Shown piece by piece: positions 48,901 through 60,900 of a stretch of DNA of 64,000 nt. Within the stretch, counting starts at the first letter, position 1; each line of letters begins with the position of its first letter. This DNA comes from Myoxocephalus aenaeus (taxonomy: Eukaryota; Chordata; Actinopteri; Perciformes; Cottidae). The notes beneath the pieces are model-generated. The model was not told the DNA's origin. It searched no databases and saw only the letters and a list, made by a program, of their open reading frames with translations. The DNA is taken from positions 496,001-560,000 of the forward strand of contig JBAMJR010000243.1 in assembly GCA_038501785.1 (NCBI GenBank), read 5' to 3'. A program made the translations under genes and the position numbers.

Positions 48901-51900
48901 AACTGGGATGTCTGCCTCAGCATGCTAGCAGACATCCCACTGGTACTTCAACCAGGGTGCACGGAGACAAAGGTTTCAATGCCAGCCCAAGTTTTGGTTT
49001 GGAGCATAGCCCCGCTTCATGAAAACATCATATGACATTCTTCATTCTCTTGATCTGATTCAGATTTCTTTTAAAGACAAGTCAAATACATTTGTATTCA
49101 TCTAGCCCAATACATCATAACACAAACCTGCTTCAAGGTTTTACAATCTGCACAGCATACGACTGCCTCTTTTCTTAGACCTCCAATGTAGTGATCAAGA
49201 CTTTGGAGGGTTAAAGCATCACAGACAGGAGAAAGTAGGCGTGGCAGGCAGCATGTTGTTAAAATGCTGTGGCTTTGAAAGCTTTGTTTCCACTCCGGCA
49301 TCATCAACCAAAGCCAGTCAGTTTGAGGGGGAGCGGGTGCTCATGTAAAGGCGATTTCATTGGTTCACAGCCATTCAATTAAGTCTTTTGGCATAGAAGT
49401 ACAGAAAGCACCCTAGTGACGGAAATGTCTGGTATTTGCAAACCTTGTATGCTACCCTATTAGGGCAGTTCTTCCCTAAGCCAAGGGGCGGTGAGATAAT
49501 GCGTAACAAATTGTACATATCCTTATAGGACATCCGTCCGCTGTGGAAAAGAACAAGCACATAAATACACAAACATTCAAGACAGCTTAAAATAAATCAT
49601 CAGTGGGCTGACTGCATACAACAAGGTACAGGAACAAGGCTTGTGGATGATGCCTTTTTTAGTCACCTTAGTCACACGGAAACATGAAAGAGAGGAGTAA
49701 AGTTAGGCTATCTGTTCACCCCACTTTACATTGTATGCCACTCTCTGGGGCCCAGAGGGAGGTGTGAACGTACCATGCAGCCGGGTCGTACTCGGCCCAA
49801 ACCCGGATGAACTCATCGAGGTGATGAGGTCCCAGGATGGAGGAGTCTCTGGTTAGGTACTCAAAGTTATCCATTATGACAGCCACAAACAGGTTCAGCA
49901 TCTGTAACACAACCATTAAGTCGATTTTACGCCTTGACTTGGTCGCAGCAATACAACAATAAAGAGTGTATTCAATTGAACTGATCTCAATGACATATAG
50001 CATGATCAGCTGAGCCGCTAGTGGAGGTGAATCAAATCTCCGACAGTCTTGACAGTGCCGACCTTCAAGGGAAGAGAGAGCCTGATTGCTTTATATTTCA
50101 GCATTTTAGCTGTGTTTGTATAAACTACACACTTCAAAATATAGTAATAAACTAAAAGTGAGTATTGTGGTGGCAAAATGTAGCTTATGTTGAGTCTTTT
50201 TAAGCTGAAATCACGAATATCATAAAACAGAATTTGTCTATGAAATAATGTATTCTTGCAAGAAGAGGCACAGTTATACAGAGTCGCAAGGAGTCTGTAT
50301 AAGTGAGGACAGAGTTATATAGAGCGGGACTGTATTGCTTTAGGTCGTTGTAGATCAGCGTGGTCACACGACAGAGATGTATCAATCCTGCTTGTAATTT
50401 ATGACCTGTCCATATAAGTACTTTATTAATTAACGACAGGTACTTTATTACTTAACAGCAGGTAAGGGGGTGTATATGTCATTAGCTACTGCATGACCCA
50501 CGAATCAATGCAGGGTAACAATAACAGCTTGTATACCAGTTCACTTTGATAAGAAATACAATACAACTCAGAATATAAAATTGCCGTAACAGTATACACC
50601 GAGTCAAATTACATTTATTGACACTCCTAAAAGAACATCACATCTGACAGCATACGTGTAACAGCAGTTACAGGGACTACATGTACTTCCAGTACTAACC
50701 AGAAAGGAGCAGAGGAAGATGAAGGAGACAAAGTAGAAGTAGGCAAAGTCACTGCCACACTCTTTCCCGTGGGTCCCTGACCGCTCGTCACAAGCTCGGT
50801 GACTCAAACAGGATAACATGATCTCGTGCCAGGCCTCGCCAGTTGCACTCCTGATGCACAAACAAACACAGATAAGAAGAGAGAAACAAGAGACATACAG
50901 TCCAGCCTCAACAACACTACACAGACAAGGTTGCATTGTGTGCTGTGAAATTATTATGTAACTACATGTGAAAAAGAAAAAGTCAGATAATATAGACTCA
51001 AGAAGTTAAAGGGTAAATGAATTGTAGAACGCTTTTCTAGTCTTCTGACCACTCAAAGTGCTTTAGCACTAAATGTCATCATTGACCATTAACACCCATT
51101 CATACACGGATGACAGGGCACATCAACACTAGTGAAGCCGAGGATCGAACTGCCGATCCTTTGATTGAATGACGACCCTGCTCATAGACCACAATTAAAT
51201 TGAAAATGTGCAGTGTGCTTGTAGATGAACTGACTTGATTGTGAAACCTCGTTTTATGTTGCTTTATTAATGTTTTACTTAAAGCTTCAATATTTGTCTA
51301 TTAAATACTGATGATTAAATAAGCAACAATCAAACATTCTTAGGTATTATTTAATTATAAGAGTTTAACACTCAAAGACTCAGCTAATCTTCTGATCTGC
51401 TGCTCATTAGAAGAATGAAGGTGTGTTTATGCAGAACTAGTTGTTAGCACCACTTCTTAACTCCAAATAGATTCAAATATTCCACAAAAAACATGACTAT
51501 TTTATAAAATATGTTTACTGTTAAAGATTAAATGCCCATCAGTAAAGTAAGTAGTTAAAATAGGCTTCAACTTGATCAGCCAACATTAAAATATTGCTTA
51601 CACATGAATGCATCAGTACTAATCTCTAATAATGTAACACTCTGCATTCTCTGTATCTCTGACCTTTGATATTAATATATTTTACTGATAATTCTCAGAA
51701 GTACAGTTTTGTGGGAAGATGCAAAACTGCCTCCGAGTCTTACAGTTGAGTTGGAGTGTTTCTTGTTCGTATACTTTTGGTCCAACGTCATCTTTAAAAA
51801 GCACTATTGTTTTGGTGGAGTTGCTCATTCCTTAATGGGCTGCCTGCCCATCTGGGCATGCTATGTATACAGTCAGGTCCATAAATATTTGGACATTGAC

Positions 51901-54900
51901 ACATTTTTCATTATTTTGGCTCTGTACACCACAACAATGGAGTTGAAATGTCTATGGAATCCAGACTTCAGGCTGTCATTTGACTGCAAAGGATTTTCAA
52001 CAAAGTATTAAAAGTGACAATTAGATTTATGATTATATTAATTTGTCCAATTACTTTTGGTCCCTTAAAAACGGGGTGGCCACATTTGAATTTGTTGTAG
52101 TTCCTACACCGTTCACCTGATTTGGATGTAAATACCCTCAAACTAAAGCTGAAAGTCTGCACTTAAAGCACATCTTGATTTTTCAACTCCATTGTTGTGG
52201 TGTACAGAGCCAAAATAATGAAAAATGTGTCAATGTCCAAATATTTATGGACCTGACTGTATATTTATAGCATGCCCAAATTCATAAAGTTTCTTATACC
52301 TGAACAGCAGCATGAGCGCTTGGAGGAAAGTACGGAAGTTGTTGTGGTGATTGATAGCTGTGTCTTCATTCAGCGCAATGTTGCCAAACACCTACACAGA
52401 GACACAGGGAGGAACATGGATTTGTACCATCTTAGCAATGTGCAAATTATGTTTTTCACGTTCCGGCTAAAACATTTTAATAGTGAACTACAATATGAAT
52501 AGCAACCCACCTGCATCCCAATGATGGCATAAATGAAGAACAGCATAGCAATCAGAAGGCAAACATAAGGCAGGGCCTAAAAAAACGGAAACAAATGTAA
52601 TTAATAACATTCATCACCATGAATCACTCGTTGACTGAAGGATCCACACACATGCATGTTCTTGTGGAGAGATGTTAGTCAGTGTGATGGGAAGGCACTT
52701 GGCCAGACACCCCAAACAGTCAGCAGTAGCAGCAGCTGGAGATGTACTTGCTTTTTAACCACGCTTTGACGTCGACAACCCTTCACGTACTTGCCACTCC
52801 ACGTGTTTCTGGAGGATTCCAATAGAGAGCAGAACTCAGAGCACACAGCGATTCCGGATTTGCATGATAAAAGACGTAACCAATGAACATGGCGAGACTC
52901 GAGGAGATTTTACTCAATTATTAATTCTGAGATCACACCATCATTGCTTTGACACTGCGTACCGTTCATTTGCGGATTGCATCTTGCGGACGTGTAGCGT
53001 TAATTTCGTTAGGGGGAGATACACCAAATCTGGCGCACAAATGGTAAGACGTGCCCAGAATGCTTCGATTTGTGAGTGGGTTTGCTCCAGTCAGTTGGCG
53101 GTGCTTGGTTTCAGCTTGATTGTCACAAATCTTTCATTTTACAATAGTACCCTAAAATATGTTCCACGTTTTTTTTCGGAGTTTTGCAAGCCTTACAGAA
53201 GGCAAGCCTCCAGAAGGAACACCTTTTTTTTTCAAAGTTGTAAAACCGGTGATAACTGAATCAAGGGTTATAAGATAAAATAAGATAATCCTTTATTAGT
53301 CCCTCAGTGGGGAAATTACAGGATTACAGCAGCCTTGCTCACAAGTGAATAAAAAGAATAAAAAGAAGAATAATACAGTAGAAACAAGTAATATAAATAA
53401 ATATAAATGAGCAGTAAAACAGTAGAGAATATTAATATACAGACTGAATAGAAAAGTACTTAAACGTATTGCACGTAAATACACGTAATATACGTAATAA
53501 TATTGCACCAGGTGAATGATAAAGTGACCAAGTTCAGTTCAATGATAAAGTGACCAAGTTCAGTTCAAGTGTTCAGTTGTCAGAGTGGTCTACTGGGAGC
53601 TCAGCTGGTTGTGCAGCCTGACCGCAGCGGGAAGAAAAGACTTGCGGTACCTCTCCCTCAGACACCGGGGATGAATCAGCTGTGCAGCGCTGCTAGAGTG
53701 TCCTGCATGGGGTGGGAGGCGTGGCTTATCATGGACGAGAGCTTACTCATCATCCTCCTGTCCCCCACCACCTCCACGGTATCCAGAGGACGCCCCAGCA
53801 CGCTGCTGGCCTTCTTTACCAGCTTGTCCAGTCTCCTCCTGTCAGCTGCCGTGATGCTGCTGCTCCAGAAGACCACTCCATAAAAGATGGCTGATGCCAC
53901 CACAGAGTCAAAGAAGGTCTTCAGGAGTGCTCCCTGCACCCCAAAAGACCTCAGTTTCCTTAGCAGAAAGAGTCTGCTCTGTCCCTTTTTATAAAGTGCG
54001 TGTACGTGGTCGGACCAGTCCAGTTTGTTGTTCAAGTGGACACCCAGGTACTTATAAGATTTAACGATCTCAATGTCCAGTCCCTGGATGCTCACCGGTA
54101 CCGGAGGAGAGCGTTTACCCCGGCGGAAGTCCACCACCAGCTCCTTGGTCTTACTGGAGTTTATCTGGAGGCGGTTCCGCTGGCACCATCCTAAAAAGTC
54201 CTGGTTCAGTTCTCTGTATTCCCTGTCATCATCTGCGGAAATGAGGCCGACGATTGCAGAGTTGTCAGAGAACTTTTGTAGGTGGCAGTTGGCAGAGTTG
54301 TGGTTGAAGTCCGAGGTGTAAATGGAGAAGAGGAATGGAGCCAGAACTGTTCCCTGTGGGGCCCCCGTGCTGCAGGACACCCAATCTGACTCACACTCCC
54401 GTATCCGCACATACTGTGGACGGTTGGTGAGGTAGTCCAGGATCCATGTAGTCAGGTGGTGGTCCACCCCGGTCTGCTCCAGCTTGTCCCTCAGAAGTAA
54501 AGGCTGGATGGTGTTGAAGGCACTGGAGAAGTCGTAGAACATGACTCTCACAGTGCTTCCAGCCTTTTCCAGGTGAGAGAGGCATCTCTGCAGCAGGAAG
54601 ATGACGGCGTCGTCCACCCCGATGCCAGACTGGTAGGCGAACTGAAGTGGGTCCAGGGATGAACTCACCAGAGGGCGGAGATGGGCAAGGACCAGCCTCT
54701 CCAGGGTCTTCATCAGGTGGGCTGTCAACGCCACCGGCCGGTAGCTGTTGAGGTCCTTGGGCCGCGGGGTCTTTGGTACTGGTACCACGCAGGACGTCTT
54801 CCATAGTTGTGGTACTTTCCCCAGCCTCAAGCTCAAGTTGAAGATGTGCTCCGCTATCCCGCACAGCTGGTCTGCGCAGGATTTGAGGAGCCTTGAGCTG

Positions 54901-57900
54901 ATGCCGTCTGGACCCGTGGCCTTCCTCACCTTGATCCTCCTCAGTTCCTTCCTCACCTGGTTAAAGCCTAATTCATGCTTCTCCGTCAGGTCGACGGCCG
55001 TCGACATGACGCCGTCGTTGAGCATTTGAAGTTCTGCGTCGAGGGTCTGCGTTGCTCTGCAATTAACCGCCATGCCGCCAGGGGGGTGTGCCTGTGTGGC
55101 TGTGTTTTGCGCGATTTCTAGCCATGAGTTTAATGTCATTTTGCAGTCTTTGTAGTCCCTCGAAGAAAAGTTATAAAGGTGGTCGTATTTCCTGACCTCC
55201 TCGATGATTCGTTCTTCTGTTTGGTCCATTGTTACTACCGGTCTACAAGAACTTTAAAAATAGCGGTGTAGGAAGACAAACCGGAAAGAGCAACCGCCGG
55301 AAATTACGTTCTGAGCGGACCAATCACAGCGTTGCGGTCCGCGTCAATGCGACGCGTAGTTAGGATTTTTTGGAGGTGCACGTCAGGCTACGGCGTAGGG
55401 GTCTGCGTCGATGCGTAAGCTACGCCGTAGGTACGCCGTCGACCTGACAGAGAAGCATGAATTAGGCTTAAGGGACACGCTGGGGGGTGGGGTGCTGTGA
55501 GGTGTTGGAGTGGGTTGCTGGTTGTAGAGTGCTGAGTATGAGAGGTGTGAAGGGGAGCCGAGTGCTGTGGAAGATGGGGAGGTGGAGGAAGAGGGGGGGC
55601 AGTAATCCACAGGGGGTGCAGATGATGGGGGTTGCAGCAACAGGGAGGTCTGGGTGGGGGGAGGGGTGGATGGCTGGTCAAATCTATTAAAAAATAAATT
55701 CAGCTCATTCACCCACTTTTGGTCCCCCTCAGGCTGTTGGTTGGGCCCCTTGATCCCAGAAATGGCCTTGAGGCCCTTCCAGACACCGACGGTGTTCTTC
55801 TGTTGCAGCTGGTCCTCCATCCTCGTCCTGTAGACATCTTTCCCCTCCCTGATCCTCATCCTCAGCTCCCTCTGCACAGTCCTCAGCCCCTCTTTGTTGC
55901 CAGATCTAAAAACCCTCTTTTTCTCCTTGAGGAGGGCCTTTATCTCTGGGGAAATCCAGGGTTTGCCGTTTGAGAAGCACCGTACAGTCCTGGTGGGTAC
56001 AGTGTTCTCCACACAGAAGTTTATGTAGTCCGTGATGCAGTCGGTGAGACCGTCGATGTCTTCCCCATGGGCATCACTGAATACCTCCCACACAGTTGTT
56101 TCAAAACAGTCCTTCAGAGCCTCCTCGGCTCCATCGGTCCATCGTCGAACTGTGCGGGTCACAGCTGGCTGCTTCTGTGCAAGAGTGGTGTACACAGGCA
56201 GGAGGTGCACCAGGTTGTGATCAGATCTACCCAGGGGAGGGAGTGGTGTTGATGAGTATGCCTCCTTGGTGTTGGCATAGAGGAGATCCAGTGTTTTATT
56301 GTCTCTGGTGTGGCATTTGACATACTGGGTGAATGTGGGCAGAGTGGAGGACGGAGGGGCATGATTAAAGTCCCCAGAGAGGAGGAGGAGAGCATTGGGG
56401 TGTTGTGTCAACAGCCTGCTTGTCGCCGAGTGGATGACGTCACAGGCCGCTTCGGCGTCAGCAGAGGGGGGGATATACGCAGCCACCATGATAGCGTGCG
56501 TGAATTCCCTTGGCAGATAGTGTGGCCTCATGCTAACAGCTAACAGCTCAATGTCCGTTGTGCAAGTCTGCTCCTTAACAGTGATGTGCCCAGAGTTACA
56601 CCATCTATTATTCACAAACACTGCCAGTCCTCCTCCCTTCCTCTTACCGCTCTCCGTTGTCCTGTCCGCCCGTATGATGCGGAAACCGTCCAGCGCAGCG
56701 TGCGTGTCCGGAGTTAGCTCAGTTAGCCAAGTCTCCGTGAACACCATGAGGCTACACTCCCGGTATTCCCTCTGATGGCGAGTCAGCGCCGCTAGCTCGT
56801 CCATCTTGTTAGGGAGAGACCTGACGTTTCCCATGATGATGGAGGGTAGGACGGGTTTGTAGCGCCTTTTCCTGGTGCAACGTTCCGCCCCCGCACGGCT
56901 TCCCCGTTTCTTCCTCCTCAGCTCGCGGGGGACATCGGGTCTCTCCTCGGGTAGTAGCACCGCCGTGTCCCGGAATGCTAACAGCTGGTCCCTTGCGTAA
57001 ACAACTGGACCATGGCTGCGTGTTAAATCCCCAGACACAGAGGTGAAAATTGCAATTAACAGCAGATAGACCACGACAAGCTCGACGTGTCTAGCTGCCA
57101 TACTGCACCGTTAAAAAAGTAACTAGTACAAGAAGTATAATATAAGAAAAAAACTAAGAAATACTAAGAAAAACTAAGTAGTGAGCAGGAGCTACTGTAA
57201 AAGACAGCCACTCGTGCGGCGCCGGAATACGTCCTTCCTTGTTCTGTTCATGTGAAGGCTGGACCGAGGGTTGGGCGGCGTGGGTAAAGGAAACACCAGT
57301 GCGCTTGCTCCATGGCCCCGTAGATGCGCCAATGTGCAACTTTCAAAGGAATGAACGGGGCCCTGCCTCCAACACTGTATCCAGTTCCCTTTATATATCC
57401 ATGGTTGCAATGGACAGACCTCTATTGCTTTGAGGTTGAGTCATGATTGTGCTAATTCAGATACGGCAAATGTTCAGTCAACTCTGGATCTCCTGATCTC
57501 CATAGAAAATGAATAGGACTTCCCATTCGTCAACGGATCCAGTGTATCTCCAACCTGAGGAAGTGCACAAACAACGCTCCACCAAATGGACACAGGATTT
57601 GCGAGGTAGCCATCGTACAAATGCGTAGTGAAAAAGCAAGTACATCTCTGGTTTTAGGGCTTCAGTGCCTGACTCAAGGTCACCTCTGCAGTGTTGGCAG
57701 TGTCCAGGAGGTGAACTGGGAAGTCTCCAGTTACCAGTCCACACTCTGTACTGATTGGTCCAGCTGCCGCCACACAAGTTACTATATATGGGTGTGTGTT
57801 TGTGAACGATCAGTCAGTGAGCAGGTGATACTGTACGTGAGCACCTTGAAGGACTGGACAAAGGTCCACAGCAGGATGCGGATGGTGTAGCCCTGTCTCA

Positions 57901-60900
57901 GCAGCTTGATGAGCCGAGCGGCTCTAAACAGCCTCAGGAAGCTCAGGTTCAGCAGCCTATCCTGTTATACACAGACGGAACATCAAATAACCTTAGAAGG
58001 CACTGATAAACACGGCATTATCAGGGCTGAATTGTGTTATAAATCACTGGATAAGCTGGGAACTAAATATCACATGATATCAAGTGGGTGATTGAGTAAA
58101 ACATACAAGGCCCAGCTGTCAAGACATTTAAGAGACATTAACGATCCAATTACAGACCTCAGATGAATGTGGGCACATTAATAAAAAAGTTATAAATTAA
58201 CTTATTTGTGTCATGTATTGCATTAATCCACAGTTTGTTTATGCATTTGTGAATTTAGTGAAACTATTTATACATCACAACAACGACTCTCCGGTAATCA
58301 GGGTTAAGGCGTAAAGAAGGCATCCATCAGGGATGTTGAACCATTTGCTTTGCAAGAAAAAGGTCTAAAAGTTTCCAGGATCTTATACAAATCTGGTGTT
58401 ATGCTCAATTAATTGTTTCTGCAGCTGAAATGTGTGGGTTCACAATTAGTTTTGAGTCTATTCTAAAACAATACTGAAATGCTCATGTGTACATTGAAAT
58501 AGTTTTTTTCTGCCCATGCACCAGTGGCTGCACTAGGCTGCTTCATAAAGCCATTTCAAAGTATTTTAGTATAACATTCCTGTGTCACTTCCCCTCTGCT
58601 GAAACTCAGCAAAGAAACAGTTCAATTTAATTTATTTTATATTCTGTACCTTAAAGGTATTAAAAAAGTTGCCCGTTCTTACATAGATAATAGACATCCC
58701 CATTACACTTTCTATCTTTTCTCCCGACGGGGATTCTCTCTTGGACAGTTGTTTCCTATTAGCTTTTTCTTAATGATTACAGATTGTAAAGCCCTCCGAG
58801 GCAAATTTGTATTTGTGATTTTGGGCTGTATAAAATAAACTGAATTTTATATAATTAATGAGCGGTGAATTTACCACTTCTTCTCATTCATTTGATCCAG
58901 CTAAGGACGTTATCTTTTCAGACTTAACTTTAAACCCAGATTTCTTCAGTCTTTTTCGCAAACACTCCAGTGTTTGACAATTATGTCATAATTATTGCTT
59001 GCATGTGTAGCCCTGTCTACAAATATCATTTAGACATCAGGATGTAAATAGTTTTCTAAAACATTCAGTTAAAAGTAGATAATCATAGAAATAATTTGAG
59101 TTCTCTTCAGTGCAAAAGTTAGAGTTTATGCAAATGAGCATAGTTTGCTTAAGGTGTACATGATTCAGCATGTGCTTTCTCACAGCCTAACTTGTTTTAC
59201 AGAGTAATCTGTCAATCTTTGTTTTTCTGTGTGTTAATTGGGTTGTCCTGAGACTAACAGCCAATCCAATCTACGTCTCAGGTAGAGGGGTGGGACTTAA
59301 GCGGATTTAGAGTTATCTTGTGATAGTGGACGGCAGAAGCAAATGAGCACAGTTGAGTGAACCTGGAATTGTTGTATGAGAACATAATGTTCAGAACTTA
59401 ATGGCTGACGACCAGTTATCCCATGGTTTGCACTTATGTGATCTACACAAGGTAAATACAAGTGGTTCATTGTTTTCTATACTGTGATTAACTGTTATAT
59501 TGTAAAACAATGTTGTGTTGCTAATCGCGATTAGCATTAGTGATTAGCATTAGCGATTAGCATAAAATGGTTAACTTTGCTTTCATACTGTTAGCTCGAA
59601 CCAGTTAAGAAAAGCTATTGCTAAAGTGCCATGAATCAGCATATGGACTGGGTGCTTAGCTGATTTATGTGATTCAGGAGACGGACGTTTGTGACTGAGA
59701 GGAAGGATCGGGAAAGCTCTTGTGGACCACTATCAGAGCTGTTTCCCGCGTGTGCTGCTGTAGACTGTTGCTGCTGTTTCTTCTGCGCTCCGCTGCCGAC
59801 CATCACCCCGCTTTCCTCACCTCCCCCCTTCTAATGCCGTGTTCACACCGGACGCGACAGAATTTTGTCGCGCGACCAGATTCCATGTTAAGTCAACGTA
59901 CAGACGCGACGGCGCGACATTTCTGCTGGGCGACGCGACTGACGCGTTTGAAGCGGTGCGAACAGACCGTTGGACGTGGGGCGAACTGAGCGAAGGACGC
60001 GGGGCAAAGTCGCGGCAGTTGAAATAGCCCAACTCCAGCGACAAAAACGCGTGACGCAAAGTTGCGGCAGCCAATCAGCGTTGAGAAGCTCCGCCGGTTT
60101 GAATGAAACTGCTGCTGCTCCGCCAGAACCAGTGCTGGCAGCGGCCGTCATTCAGACGCTGTTGTGGGACTACGGATAATATTATGAACCCAGACACCAT
60201 GGAGTTTGATGTTCCGACGTATGTGGAGTTTACACAACAAGTATAAAGCAGAACTGGTGGTTATTTCCAAGGTGGATGAAGGAAACTGTATCCGTTTTAC
60301 GGAGATAAGACCGGCGCAGTTCCTGGAGGAGTCGGTGAAATTCACCGAGCTGTGTGCGGCTACGGATAATATTATGAACCCAAACACGAGGGCGTTTCAT
60401 GTTCCGACATGTTTGGGACTTCCACAACAAGTATAAAGCAAAACTAGTGGTTATTTATTCCATAATCGATACCGGAAAAGACAGCTCTTTTTCACGGAGA
60501 GACCCGACGGCGATAAGCCACGGCCCCTTTGTCGCGGGTTTTTGTGGCGTTTGGTGTGAACACCCTCGTTTCACTCGCGCGACCAAACTGAAGCGGTAAG
60601 CGCGACGCGACAAATTCTGTCGCGTCCGGTGTGAACACAGTATTATACTCCTTGGATTCGTGAGTACCAACAAACCGTGCACGTGCCATTTTTTGTTTAA
60701 GCTTGTGTGGACAAGTGAAGCGGCCATCACCGTTTTAGGCCTTCACGCTCCCAAACTACAACTCAGGCCTGCAACAGGGGTTTTGTTATTTTGTGTGTGT
60801 GTGTGTGTCTGTGTGTGTGTGTGTGTGTGAGAGAGTGTGTGGGTTTAACATGTTTAAAGATACTAGTAATTCGTGTGGGTTTTGTTGATATTTTGTAGTA

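Larger units (their letters stand above)
53272..57240 (-). mobile_element. Near full-length CR1/L2-like LINE, split by a Harbinger-type element
   Basis: Minus strand (CACNA1B sense). The 5' UTR runs from about 57240, then an endonuclease frame (57101 down to 55472), the inserted element (55468-54965), the reverse transcriptase frame (54961 to 53676), and a 3' UTR ending in ATAAAGGATTATCTTATTTT-type sequence. It keeps the clade-typical tail but no target duplication could be fixed. The clade (CR1, L2, Rex1 or Jockey-like) is not certain. It is inactive because of the insertion and a catalytic change. Confidence 0.85.

Noticed and set aside
55388..55681. Proline-rich 97-codon frame
   Set aside because: It is the shifted frame of the LINE linker and the inserted element's arm.
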